From Ursus arctos (taxonomy: Eukaryota; Chordata; Mammalia; Carnivora; Ursidae), in the NCBI RefSeq assembly GCF_023065955.2, contig NW_026622874.1, forward strand, positions 29,277,772-29,341,771: a DNA stretch of 64,000 nt, written 5' to 3'. Positions 32,901 to 47,385 of the stretch are shown piece after piece. The position numbers and the translations under genes were made by a program. The notes under the pieces were generated by a model. That model was not told where the DNA came from. It did not search any database and saw nothing but the letters and a program-made list of their open reading frames with translations. Each line of letters starts with the position of its first letter. The stretch's first letter is position 1.

Positions 32901-35900
32901 AAGACAGACGCTTAACCGACTGAGCCACCCAGGTACCCCAAGAAGCATGGTTTATAATAAAGCCCTAAGATTAAGAAATTTTAATAAAATTGTACTGTTT
33001 TTTTGTTGAACAAAACCTACCTCTTTCTGACTGCATGTTTTTGGCCAAAATTTCAGCAACCCTCTGATCACCTGCAAAAAAGGAAAAGTTTAGCACAAAT
33101 TAAGCAATGAAGTTGGTTAACCCCAGGAAATTTTTAGTAATTGTGATTATATCAATATTCATTCTGAAGTAGATCAATATTATTATCTAGGTGTATCCCC
33201 AGATTTTCTGTGAAACTTTATACTTTTATAATAATCCAATAAACATTGAGTACCTTTGTACCAGATACTGTTCTAGATGCTAGGAACCCAGTGATGAACA
33301 AGACGATGAGATCCCTGGTTTTCCATTAAACATAGATTATCCATTAAACATAGAAGTAATTTTAATAGTAAGTGCTACTTACATTAGTAAGAAAACAAAG
33401 GAAAATATGATAATGACTGGGTGGGGTGAGGGAGGGAAGTTATTTTAGGGAGAAACTAAGGAACAAAGAATTCCTGTTACTTAAAACCGTTTGAAGCATC
33501 AGAAAGTTTCCCGTTTCATAGCTAGCACCATCTTGGTAACCAGAATACAAGGGATCATGAATTTAACTGAAGACAGTTGCAAAAGTTTGTAATAAACAAT
33601 GTTAACAGTATATCAACAGAACACTACTACTTGCTCCCTTATGCCTTATTCCAGAAATTCCAGTTCAACTTATTACAGTTTTAAGTTAAAAGGGAAAACT
33701 GTATGATCATCTCAAAAGATTCTGAACAGTTATTTGATATATTTGACTGATATATAGTCTGATAAAAATTTAGTAAGCTAGATGAAGAGAATTTCTCAGA
33801 AACCATTAGCAATCATCTATTATATAATGATTTCTTGGAAATAAGCTGCAAACTACCAGGACCTGGTACTTTTGTGGAAATATTTTGTTAAGAAACTGGA
33901 ACTCTTGTGCACTTTTTTAAAAAAAAGATTTTGACAGGGCACGCACAAGCAGGGGGAGCGGCAGGCAGAGGGAAAGGGAGAAGCAGGCTCCCCATTGAGT
34001 AAGGAGCCCAACATGGGGCTCGATTCCAGGACCTTGGGATCATGACCTGAGCCGAAGGCAGACACTTAACTAACAGCCATCCAGGTGTGCCGGAAATATC
34101 TCTTTGATAGCTTTTTAGGTTATAGTTGTAGTTCAGTTATATTTTATAGCCTGGTTTAGTAATAAACCTTCGTTCAAATTAAAATTGGGAAGAAAACTAT
34201 TCTGGAGACAATCCAGTAAATTAAAAAGGATCTGATGAATAATCTCAGACAAGAATACCAGAATTATACTGATTTGTCTAAGTATATAAAAGTATATAAT
34301 GATTATATACCCCCTAATTTTAAATAAACTGAAAAATTACTAAAATGAGTAGAAAAGTTCAATATGTGGCCAAATATATAAAAATCAATACCTTTATAAA
34401 ACAAAGTATCAGTAATAAAAGATGCGTTTCATAACAAAAACTAATGTACATAAATAAAATTTGTAAGAAATGTTTACTGAACATCATGAAACACTTCAAA
34501 TGCATAATATATATTTTTCCTACATTTAATGTAATTTCAATCAAATACCAACTAAATTACTTTCTGAAACTAAAAACACTTACTCTAAAATCCATAAATG
34601 TAAGCAAATAACCAAGAATTTTTTTTTTGCAGGGGGAGAGGGAGAATTAATGGAATGGAATGGGCATTACTGATAACAGCAACTAAAATGAGATGATAGC
34701 ACAGAAACTGACAAAAAGATATGAAATAGGGGTGCCTGGCGGGCCCCGTAAGAGCATGCGACTCTTGATCTTGGGGTCATGAGTTCCGTCCCACACTGGG
34801 TAGAAAGTTTACTTAATTAAAAAAACACGGGAGGTATGAAATAGAGGAGTATCTACACTCATGTGTAAATGGGGTTTAGTATGACAATGGCGGCATTTCA
34901 GTTCCATGGGAAATAGATGAATTAGCCAATTAAGTGGTGGTACTTGGATTGCTGTCTCACCATTTAGAAAGAAAAAATGTAGCTCTGTTGGTACCCAGAC
35001 TCCTAAAATGATTCTCCATGACCCTTACTTCCTGAATTCACACACTTGTGTAATCCCATCCCCACAAGTTGGGCTGGCCTAGTAACTTGCTTCTAACCAA
35101 CAGAATGTGGCCAAAGGGACAGAGTACCACTCCCATGAGTAGGTTACAAAAGATTGTGACTTCCAGCTTATTAGCAGACTCTAGAGCCTTCTTGTCTTGC
35201 AAGCTTTGATAAAGCAAGCTGATATGCTGGAGAGGCCCACAGGACAAGGAACTGAGGGTGACCTCTAGCCAGCTAGGAACTTGAGGCCCTCAGTCCAACA
35301 GCAGTTGAGGAACTGAATTCTGCCAACAACCACATGGACTCAGAAGCAGATCCTTCCTCATGTAACCCTTTCTATGAGATCCCAGCCTAGGCCAACCCCT
35401 AGACTGCAGCCTTCCGAGAGACTCTAAAGCTACGTAATACCTGGATTCATACTTCACATAAACAATGAGATAATAAATGTTTTGTTTTAAGCCACTAAAT
35501 TTTGTGATAATTTGTTTATAGCAATAGAAACTAATACTTTTTTACCCTTGTCACATACAAATTTTAATTTCAAATGGTGTAACGGGTTAAATGGTGGCCC
35601 CCCCCCAAAAGATATGTCCATGTCCTAATCTCTAGAATCTATGAATGTGACTTGCAACTTATTTGGAAAATGAGTCTTTGCAAATATAATTAGTTAAGGA
35701 TCTCAGGATGAGATCATCCTGGATTACCTGGGTAGGCCTAAATCCAGTGACATGTCCTTATGAAAGACACACAGGATAGATAGATAGAAGAGGCAGCAGT
35801 ATGAGACTGCAGCCATGCCACGAGCTGCACAACACATGGAGACACTAGAAACTGGAAGAGGCAAGGAATGGAATCTCCCCTAGAGCATCTGGAGGGAGTG

Positions 35901-38900
35901 CAGCCCTACTGACATCTTGATTTTGGACTTCTGACCTTCAGAACTCTGAGAGAATAAATTTCTATTATTTTAAGTCACCAAGTTTGTGGTACTTCATCAT
36001 GGCAGCCCTAGGAAACTATTACTGATGGAATAAAGTTTTTATAGGTAAAAACTAAATCCATAAAATAACAGGATACTGGAGAATATTTTCATAATCTCAA
36101 AGGGTGTAGAGGGTTTTTCTTGGTGCCTGGGTGGCTCAGTTGGTTAAGCATCTGACTCTTGATTTTGGATCAGGTCATGATCTCAGGGTTGTGAGATCAA
36201 ACACCACATTGGGCCCTGTGCTGGGAGTGGAACCTGCTTAAGATTCTCTCTCTCCCTCTCCCTCTGTCCCTCCACATCCCCCCGCCTCACCCCGTCACTT
36301 TCTCTTAAAAAAAAAAAAAAAAAAAAAAAGATTTTTCTTAGCATGACATCAAGGCCAGAAACCAAGATGATGAATAGATTCCACTACATATATTTTTTTT
36401 TTTAGTTCTTTAGGGTAAAGATTAAAAACTATATTCAAACTTAGAAACTCCAAATGGATAGAAACTATTTACAAACTATAACAGGAAAATGATTAAACGC
36501 AGGCAAAGGACCCAGAAATGTAAATGACCAATAACTATAATAAAAGGATGGCTTAATCCTTGTAGTAATAAGAAAAAAAAGCATATTAAAATAGTATTTC
36601 ATATCAGGTGCCTGGGTGGCTCAGTCGGTTAAACATCTGACTTCGACTCAGGTCATAATCTCAGGATCCTGGGATCAAGCCCCCCAAGTCAGGGTTTCTC
36701 CTCAGTGGGGAGTCTCCTTGTTCCCCTCCCCCTCTCCCTCTGCCCCTTCTTCCACTCATGATCTCTCAAATAAAATCTTTAAAAAATAATATTTCATACG
36801 TATTTGACTAGCAAAAACTTTAAAGCTTAACATTCAGCATTGGCCAGGGTGAGGGAAAGGCATCTTCAGACTCTGGACTGGAATATTAGATTGTTCAAAC
36901 CTTTTGGAAGGCAACTTGGAATATGTTAAAATTTCCAATGTACTCTTTGACCCAGTGACATGGTTTTAATTTGAGTGATTTTTAAACATTTACATACATG
37001 GGACAGCTGGCTGGCTGAGTTGGTAGAGTATGCAACTCATAATCTCGGAGTCATGAGTTTGAGCCCCACACTGGGTGTAGAGATAACCAAAATTTTTTTT
37101 AAATACTTAAAAAATTCATATACATTTTTTTTTTTTTGGTGTGCTGTCCTGAGGACTTTTATACACACATAGATTTTTTTTTTTTTGTTACCAGCACCAC
37201 AGATAGGACACACAAAAATTCTAACACCCTAAACATCCCCTCACCCAGCAACATGTTTCAACTACTCATGTGTCCATTAACTGAAGATTCAGTGTGTTAT
37301 GGTAATCCATATGATGGAATTTGATGTTACCAGTGAAAACAATGAATATGGAAAGGCAGCCACATTATACTGAGAAGTGAAAAAACCTGGTCAGCACTGT
37401 CCCACTGTTTAACTTACACACATATATATGCATAGAAAAAATGCTAGGAATATATTCACCAAAGATGGTTATCTTTTAGAAGACAAGATTTTAAGGAATT
37501 TCCTCCAACTTGTGCTTTATGATTTTGTATTGTGTGAACTAAATTAATACACTATTTTCATAAACAGAAGTAACAATCATTTCCATTTTAGAAAATAAAA
37601 TAATTTCAGCTGAAGATATGGGTACACAAATAATGTAATAAACTAGCCAAAGCTCTGACTTATTTATAATTTGTACGAAGCTTTGATATGAAAACCAGGT
37701 TTCTAGAGAATGAGTATTAAGGCTCAAACCCAAGTATCATGGCCATAATTTGGGTGCTGAATGGCCTATGGTAGAAACTGCAAGATCTATAGAAAAATAT
37801 TTTCCTTTGCAACTTGGACATTTACCTTCCTACCTCCTCATCCTGTTTCTATTTCCATTAATTCAGCTCACCTAAGACAGACATCTGGCCATCATCCCTC
37901 TCCCCAATCTACTCTTTAAATAAAAAGAAATCACCTATCTTCTCCCCCATCCATCCAGTATTAATTTATATTTAAATTACATCTGTCTACAGTTCTATTA
38001 TGAACCATGCTTTATTATGTTACGGGTTTTGTCTTAATTCTGAGGAGAGGTACCATGGATTTATATTAAGTTTTAATTCACTTTAGAGGTTTATGTGGTT
38101 TCATGTAAATACTAGGCTTCTAATTCTCCTGATTTGTCTTTAAAAACGGGTTTTTTAGCTGTTTCCAGAAAGATATGCAAGTCTAAAAGTTCAAAAACCC
38201 TACATGTTAGGGAATGGAAAAATATCTTTTGTTCCTTTACAGGATGTTCAAGTCAGAGGAAGAATACAAGTTCATAATCTTTCAAGCATGCCTAGGGATA
38301 GCCTAAGTAACTTCATAATAAAGAAAATCTTACTTAAATCCTTCAAATCCTTTGCTATTCTTCAAGAATGCTTAGTTTAAATATTTAGATTTAGGATGCC
38401 TTGAAAACATACTTCACTTCATCAATGTTAAAAGGTTGTTTTGTCTGCTTTCATACTTTTCTATTTTCTCCCTATCTTTTTTTTTCTTGTATCTTCAATT
38501 TTCATAATAACATTTATATTCTCTCCTGAATCTTCTCATTGTAGGCACACAGCAGAATTTGAAGACTGAATTGCTATGCTGATTCATAAATAACCCTTAT
38601 TCCGAGATTACATCTTGGTCACCAAAGGCAAGGAAATGTTTTCAATCCCTATCCTGTGGTTTATCATTAATAAGAGGGAAATCCTATTTCTAAAAACAAA
38701 ACAAAACAAAACAAAACTCCAAAGATCCTCACAGTATGTTTTAATTTTAAAAGGTGAATGAAGGGGTGCCTGGGTGGCTCAGTTGGTTGGGCAGCCAACT
38801 CATTTTCGGCTTGGGTCATGGGATTGAGCCCAGAGTAGGGCTCCATGCTCAGTGGGGAGTCTGCCTGGGATTGATTCTCTCCCTCTCTCTGCCCCTCCCC

Positions 38901-41900
38901 CAGCTCATGTGTGCACTCTCTCTATAAATTAATAAATCTTTAAAAAAGTGAATGAAGAATATAAAGATTATCAGTGAAGATAAGATGCATATAAAATTTC
39001 ACTGTAGTCACTGGATCCTGTCATCACACATCTCAACCATGATATTTTAATATTAATCTCTATTTAAGTTATTCAAGACACAACTTCTAACTTGTGAGAA
39101 CTCCCCCTCCCAACACTGTTCTTTGAACGCAGATTAACTCAACATTCCCTCTAAATGACTTTAAAGTATATTACTACTGCTGTTTGACAACTTTACAATG
39201 GTATAAAGAAACCTACCACAAAGTGCTACAATGTAGATTAGAGACATAAAAAGAAGTAGACCACTTACTGGTTCTGTCAGCGTAGTGTCCTTCTCCAGGA
39301 ACTGTACGACACAGTAGGCCAGCTAAAATGTAAGGAACAGTTTATAAATATTACTGAATAACAGTGATACAGGATTTTTATATTTAGTTAACAAAAATGA
39401 CTACCTCATTTTAATAAATTTTACTTTATCTCAATACATAAACATGAATATAATACAACTGTGTAACTTTTAACCTTGAAAGTAACTTCTAGGTCAAAAA
39501 CGATGTTCTTTTTTTTCTGTAGTTACCTTCTGAATGTAAAAGTTAAGTGAAACAGAACTAAAGCTAACATTTTAGTTTTTCGGCATGTTTCTGCATGTAT
39601 ACCTGTACTGATAGGATATTATTCTCTAAATACTCATGGAGACTAAAATCAGTGACCAGCTATGCTATCAAGGCTAGACGGAACATTCTACAGATATGTG
39701 GGGCTCATTCAAAGTCAAAGCCTGGACCAGAAAAGAAGAAAACTTGATATTAATCTCTCATATTATTTACACTTAAAGTGCACTGAGCTTATTTAATAAA
39801 GCTAAATATCATAATACTTTTAAATTATAATGAAATTTGCCTTGAGCAATTTACAAAGCAAATTGCTTAATTATACCTAAAATTGCTGCCTTAGTATTTC
39901 TGAATTTTTCTACCTTTATATCAGCCTTTGAAACAATATTCATTTCACTTGAAATCTGTCTGAAACTTACCTGAGCATGAAACAAAGCTAATCCTTTTGC
40001 AGTATGCATAGGAATAAGAACCTTCATTAGAAATTGTTTATGTTCTGCTTTCAGTGGCAATGCAAAGCCATTGATAATACTGGAGGGGAAAAAAAGGCAG
40101 GGGGAAGGGTTAAGTAGTTACCACTTTATTTCCAAAAATTATATCCATGAGTACATAAGGAATAGCGTTCTGCTTCAATCAAATTCAAAGTGTTGAATCA
40201 CTTACCCATCTTCAAACTAGTCTGGTTCCTCTAAGTCATTCAGTGATCCCAAAAGAAAACTGGGACTGCCAATTAAAGTCCCACTAAATAATTTCTATCT
40301 TCATTTTCTATAAAGCCTGTCACTTTACTTATGCATTATTGCCTTTATTCTCCTACCTGAAGCCACAGGGAGTCAATATCACAATGCTGTTAGAACTTTC
40401 TATATTTTCTGAAGCAATAAGTAAATTCTGAAGTTTCTCCTACTTTGCTGAAAGATCTGAAATTAAGAATTTTCTCCATAATCATTCTCTAACTATAAAT
40501 AGAAGGGGCCAGGGGCACCTGGGTGGCACAGCGGTTAAGCGTCTGCCTTTGGCTCAGGGCATGATCCCGGCATTATGGGATCGAGCCCCACGTCAGGCTC
40601 CTCCGCTATGAGCCTGCTTCTTCCTCTCCCACTCCCCCTGCTTGTGTTCCCTCTCTCGCTGGCTGTCTCTATCTCTGTCAAATAAATAAATAAAATCTTA
40701 AAAATAAAAATAAATAAAATAAATAGAGGGGGCCTAATCTTCTCAAGTTAATACCGCTATGTGATGAATAAGGAAGGCAAAATGTTCATGTAAACTAAAA
40801 GGCTATAGATTCTTCTAAAAAGAACAGAAGGATTAGGAATGGCCTATCAATATCTCAACAAGAATTCTTATAACTTTATCAGAGATTCACTACAGTTTAT
40901 TTCATTTCTTCCCAATCAGATCCTATAAATTTCTGAGGCAGTCTGGCAAGATCAGGTATAAAACATGCCGCAGCTTCAAAAGCAGGCAGCCTATTCTAAA
41001 ACAGATGTCTTGCATGGCAAGTACTTTAATATGCTGACCGCTTAAAAGCTATAAAAAGAATTCAGTTGAGAAACTATGTCTTGTGCTCTATATTTAAACT
41101 CTAAAATACGAAATAATTTCTCCAACCCTAGCTAAGAGTCTAATACATAAAACATTCAAAGTTATTTAACTCTTTAAAAACAAAAAAAACTGACTTACCT
41201 TCCTAATATTTCAAGGAGTTCAGCAACACCATTGAAATGTTCTGTTTCATATATAAACCTGAATTTAAAATAAAGATAGATGTAATGAAAGATAGATGTA
41301 ATGAAAACTCAAACATTAGAAAACTAAACTCAGAGAAGAAGGCAGGAAGGTAAAGAAATCAATCCTAAGGGCAACTGTAAGAAACTACAAGCATGCTTCA
41401 GGAATTCTTTGTAAAGTATTTTGTCCCAAATTAGTTAACTTTTGCTAAAACTAGCCATAAAGATAATGGAATATTATTTCACCTGGAGTATTTTACTTAA
41501 AATTTTAAAAGAAAGATGGGTTTTCTCAAGGAAATACTTTTCAAAATAGGAAACCTCCACCCATAGGAAAATCCAAGAGAAAAGGACCCACATGTAATAC
41601 AGCCACATTTATTCATAGCTTCACTAAACTAAACTACACAGGCTGCCTGGCTTTACAAGATTAGGCTTGCTGTTAAAGCAGGAAGTCATAAACTCAAATG
41701 ACTACAGGACAGGGATGGTGTTAAATGAGTAAAGTGGACTTAGGAGAGGAGGACAGAGACCTGCAGAAAGATATTCTCTCTAGAGGAGACCGCTGTTAAC
41801 TGCTTTCTAATTGTTACAACGTGGGAATGCTAGCCTAATTCTGCCAGATTGCCAATCAAAACGAACAGACCAAAACTGAAATGTAGGTATATTAAAGCTA

Positions 41901-44900
41901 AATCTCCTAATTAGAAGCAACTACTCAACAGATTATCATTTATAAAGTAGTCAAAATATAGGCTCCATATAAATTAGCTTTGTCAGAAAAACAAATGAAA
42001 GTATTTTCAAGAGCAAATGATTTAAATAGTATTTATGCATATTTTTTAAACAAAAAGCTCAAAGAAATAGGTAACGAGACAAATTCAATAAGTTTTAAAC
42101 ATGAACACTGGTATTACCTATTAAAAACCGTCTTCATTACTACTATCCACTCACATGAGAAGTAGGTTACAAGTTTCTAAAACGTTACATGCAATCAAAT
42201 GACACCCATGAAATATGCTAAAAATGACTCAAATACTATCAATAGAGTCCAGATACTAAAAATTAATCTAAAGGAACTGAAATAAAAAGAAAACATGGAA
42301 GGGGAAAAAAGTGCTAATTATGAATATATGACCAGTTTACCTGAGGAAAATGTTGTTAATTTGTTTTCTGATGAATGCTCTTAATCCAAGAAATTTCCCA
42401 TAAATTCGGTGCAGAACAGTCTTCAGGAAGTCACGTTCTCTGGGATCTTCACTATCAAAAAGCTCCAGGAGCTTTAAAAAAAATCTGAGAAATTACTTTT
42501 TAAAAATAATTGAGCTAAAACTTCACTTTATTCTAATTTGATTTAGAGATAACCCATGAAATCTTAAAAATTTTTTTAAAGATTCTTAAGGATTCTGCCT
42601 TAGTTTGATTTTATTCCAGCTAAATAATGAAGCTAAAGAAGAGCTTAAGGAACATTTCTTTTCACTTCATTTCAAAAAACAACATAATATAAACCCTTCA
42701 AAAAAGTGGGATTTTTTTTTTTTTTTGGCCTTGCCACTCATTTTAAAATTCTATCCTATTCTTGACTACTAATCATGGCTTATAATTTTAGAGTGTTGTA
42801 ATTTAAGAGATTTTTAATGCTAATAATTTAAAACTACATACAAAAATCTTAAACTTGCAAACTGCAAGTCATTATAAATAAATGAAGTTTAAAAAATACA
42901 CATGTGCAAATGAGTATTTACAGTTTACTAGGAAAGATTTATACAAACCGAAGCTATTTTGTGGTTTTACACTAAAAATCAAGTCAGCAGATACATGCTA
43001 ATAGAGCAAAAATCATTCATGAAATAATGAAATAAAACATAAGACCACAGATTTTTACTTAAAGTCACCTTAGCAACTGGCTGCAAAATTTTAAACCAGT
43101 TCAAAGTGCCCAAATCACCATTTTCCTATACCTCTCTACACAACTCTTCAGCAAAGACAGAATAAAGAGATCTGTGAAAAATTTAAAGTCAAAAGCTCAA
43201 ATTTCCATTTTTAAAATGGTACAGAAAGTGAATTTCTTCTGTCAAAAAATGGTACTACTGTATTTTAAATAAAACACTGGATTTTCTAAGGAAAAATTTT
43301 AAAATACTCCCTCTCTATAAAATATAATTATGTATATGAAGTCATCAAGAAATTCTATGTTCTGTACTTTGATATTGATAATTACAGTCAAGATGGCAAG
43401 CTCTGAACCTCATCAAAGTTCTTTCCCATTCTGTCTTGAATTATATGTAATTGTACATATCCATCTCATTATTAGAGTGGATATTTTTTGAGAGCGGTGA
43501 TGACTTTAGTCATTTTTATATACCCCTAAACAAATGTCTTGTTTATAGTTTGCATTCTTTGTTCACTAGGTTATTAAAGTCCTGACTGAGAGTCCAGTCA
43601 AAAATATCCAGAGTATAGGGGCGCCTGGGTGGCACAGCGGTTAAGCATCTGCCTTTGGCTCAGGGCGTGATCCCGGCGTTATGGGATCGAGCCCCACATC
43701 GGGCTCCTCCACTATGAGCCTGCTTCTTCCTCTCCCACTCCCCCTGCTTGTGTTCCCTCTCTCGCTGGCTGTCTCTATCCTGTCAAATAAATAAATAAAA
43801 TCTTTTAAAAAAAAAAATCTAGTGTTTAAAAAAAAAATATCCAGAGTATAGAATTTGTGTTTATATACCTAATAAATTCAGTTCAAATTATTCTAATTAA
43901 AAATGGTTAAACCACTCACTTGAGACACTCAAATCCAAGTTTCTGATGTTGGGTTTACGTAGAAGACAAGCTTTTAAATTAATAAAAGGGGCCCTTAATT
44001 GTTAAGGCTGACATGTTTTAATTCAAGAACAACTATAATCTAGTACAAGTTGATCCTCAGGAGAAAAATATAAAACTAGAGAATAGCTGTTAGCCAAGTT
44101 TCAAAGCTATTTAAAGAAGCCTATTTCGAAGTATTAATCTAAATAAAATAATCTATTTAGAAATATAAATAGATATAAATTCATGTAATAAAACACATAC
44201 AAACCTAGCCATCAGGCAATTGTTTCGTATTCTGGCCGTGATACTTATATTTAACTGTGTTTTCAAGGGTAATTCATAACCTCTGAGCGTTTTCATCATT
44301 GGTAAAATGAGGAAGGTTGAAACTAGTTTTTTTTTTTTTACGTGACGGTAATATCATAGTCTAGTTCCAATCCTGATTGTCCCAGCTACTAGCTGTGTGG
44401 AATTAGACATGGTCTAGTTCTTTATATAAAATCATGTAAGGACAGTGCCTGGCACATAAAAATATGCACTCAATAATCTTAGTTTCCTTTTTTTCTTCTG
44501 AGATCCTATGACTTGAACTTACCTTGGAATTATACAAGTGTTTTTTTCTCTTGAAATAATGAATGTCCACATTTATGCTTAAGGTTTTTTTTCCTGTACA
44601 TCTAAGTCTTAAAATTACCATGTAATCAAATAATTTCAAAATTCAAAAGCTGAGAATTCCCTTACATACAAAAGTAACATAGTAAGAATAACTAAGAGAA
44701 GTGATCTATGAAAGCATAGTCGTCTAAACTGCTAAGAACAAATTATTGGGCTTTGGCTTCTCAGACAATTCAGGTATTTAGAGAAGGTAGAAAATGGGTC
44801 CCACTCTACCGCATATCTTCTAGTTCCCCCTGAAATCCATGGAATAATCCAGCAGCAGAAATACCTCAAACTCCAGACTGAAGTACTACGGCAACTGTTC

Positions 44901-47350
44901 CTCTCAACCTGCTTTTATCTTAAACACAATTTAATACGGTATTAACAGAGCTCCTTAACATGCTTTATTCCTTCCGCAGCACACAAGAGCTACAGAAAGA
45001 AATAAATAGGCATTCATTTGCAATTACCAAAGTAACAAAGCTCCATCTAATCTCATTTTTACTTGTGGATCAAATGTAAATTTTACTGTTAGCACACACC
45101 TAATATTTCTTCATAATTTATGAGGAGCTGCTTGAATGGCTGAAGAACATATTCTTGACAATATTCTCCATTAAATATACTCACAGCAACTAGTCAGAAT
45201 ACTTTATGTGAGGTCAGAGGTAGTTGTAAATGACCAAAAATGAATTCCAAATATGTGGAACTCACGTTTGTAGAATCTTTATCATACAGTGGTGGTAAGA
45301 GGGTAAGAAAGGTCCTCCTAACGATCTTAATCCCAGCCTCAGCACTGGGTTCATCACTACCTTCTCACTCATCTTCTACCTTTCTTGAAAATGCAAATAA
45401 CTCTAGAAGAGGAGAGCATCAAATTCCTAATGAGACCTTACATACTGATAAGTTTCCAGAGGAAAAAATGAATGTAGAAAGATCTGGTCTACTTCACAAT
45501 CTTGTCTAGGGCCAGCCAATTCCCCATAGTTAAAAAGAGGCTTTTACATCGTTGAAAATATTTTGAAAATAAAAATAAAAATGAACACATTCTGAGAAAT
45601 TTTCAGTATTAGGTTCCAAAAAATAATAGCTAATAACCGATTTATAAAAGAAGGGGGTGCCTGGGTGGTTCAGTCATTTGAGTGGCTGATTCTTGATTTT
45701 GGCTCAGGTCGTGATCTCAGGATCCTGGGATTGAGCCCTGTGTCAGGCTCTGCAATCATCGGGAGTCTGTTTGAGACTCTCTCTCCCCTTCTGCTCCTGC
45801 CCCCACTTGTGTGTGCCCTCTCTCTCTCTCTCAAATAAATAAATCTTTTAAAAAAATAAAAATAAAAAAAGAACAAATAAAAGAAGGTATCACATTGTTT
45901 CACTCTATCTCCTTTTCTTCTTAAAGATCCCATTTATCTCTGGCTTAGGAACTGGGTGGCTAGAATGCCTAAGGTGGGAAGGGGAAAGGAAAAAGGAAAG
46001 GTCACTGGTAATTAATAACAGGGAAGGACCCTAACACCTAAACTCCTAACAATGATTCCATTTCCATTTTTTCTCTGTCATTTCAAAGTCACAATGCTTA
46101 AAACACATGTCAAAGTTCAAGTTCAGAGACTTTAAAAATTTAAAAGAAGGCTTCTTCCCTTTAGATTGAATGGTCATACCAAGCTTTCTCAGATTGTCCA
46201 GAAGGGCTTGCTTTTCTGATCTTCATAAAGTAACTATGAGAATTCAGTATTGGATAAGAAATTCACTTGACTTCATTAGAAGCTCACTTGTGATTAAAAC
46301 ACCCTTGTATTCTCAAAGCTACTTCACCTTTACCCTAATTGTCTGGCAAGAGTATTAAATGCTGTTAAAGTGAAATAAACCATTTAAGTTTTGAAAGACT
46401 ATTTTAATCACAAATTAATAAATCATTGATAAGATGAACATAAGAAAATTTAAGACATTAAGAATTCCTTACCTGTTGTACAAATTTCTGATCAATGTAT
46501 CGCTTTGCAATGCTAGGCTGGAAATCAGGGCTCTCCAAAAATCTTAAGAAGAATTCATAAACCAACTATGAAAGAAAGCCAAATAAAAACTAAGACGATG
46601 CCTAAAAAATTTTACCCAAATTTATCCCTTCATACCAAACATACCTCCTCTACCACCCTAAGAGGGAGATTTCCAACCTCATTAGAAAACGTGATGAGTT
46701 GGTAGCAGTTTTTAAGAACTAAATATATATTCACAATTTGGCCTCCTAAGCTAGTAAATTGGGGGATTTATTGCTTCATATCACTTGTTGAAACTGAAAT
46801 TACAGGAGTTAGAAAATAAAAACAACACCTATAAAATATTTAACAAAGAAAGACTATTTTGCAGTCCATACTCACTGGGAACGTGTTCTTTCTCCAGTGG
46901 ACTCCTAACCCACCCAATTTAATCTCCAGAGTTCTTTAAATACAGGATCAGAAACCTCCAGATAAGAATACACTGGATTGTAAGGGGTAGTGTATCACTA
47001 ACAATAAAAAGCAAAAAACTTCACATCTTTCTATACTATAGTGGGAAAAAATTAAATCAAAACCAGCATGCCTTATTTACATTAGGGAAGTAATGAACTA
47101 AATTATGTAAGTTCAGGGTTTGGGAAGGAATGTCTGTTTACCACAGCGAATAAACTAGAAGTCACAGCAGGGTATCTACTTAAAAAGTGCCAAGCATCTT
47201 GGGGTACCTGGGTGGCTCAGTTAAGCATCCGACTCTTAGTTTCGGCTCAGGTCATGAGCACAGGTCGGGAGACTGAGCCCTTCACTGGGCTCTGTGCTGG
47301 GTGTGGAGCCTGCTTCCCCCTACCCCCAAACCCCCTCGTCCTCTTAAAAG

Positions 47351-47385
<35 letters not shown>

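Larger units (their letters stand above)
36460..37500 (+). mobile_element. Old L1 3' region, interrupted by two Can-SINEs
   Basis: L1 text before, between and after SINEs: 'ggacccagaaatgtaaatga', 'ggaaggcaacttggaatatg', 'actctttgacccagtgaca', 'cattaactgaagattcagtg'. Very decayed. Confidence 0.65.
33072..39268 (-). other. PPP2R5A: PPP2R5A intron 8
   Basis: Repeat-rich: L2, six Can-SINEs, two MaLR LTRs and an old L1, listed separately. 37500-38690 and 38958-39268 are AT-rich with nothing recognised. Confidence 0.75.
42472..46472 (-). other. PPP2R5A: PPP2R5A intron 4
   Basis: Contains an L2-like patch near 43400-43600, two Can-SINEs and a MIR. 42472-43400, 44490-45640 and 45890-46472 show no recognised feature. 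Confidence 0.7.
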
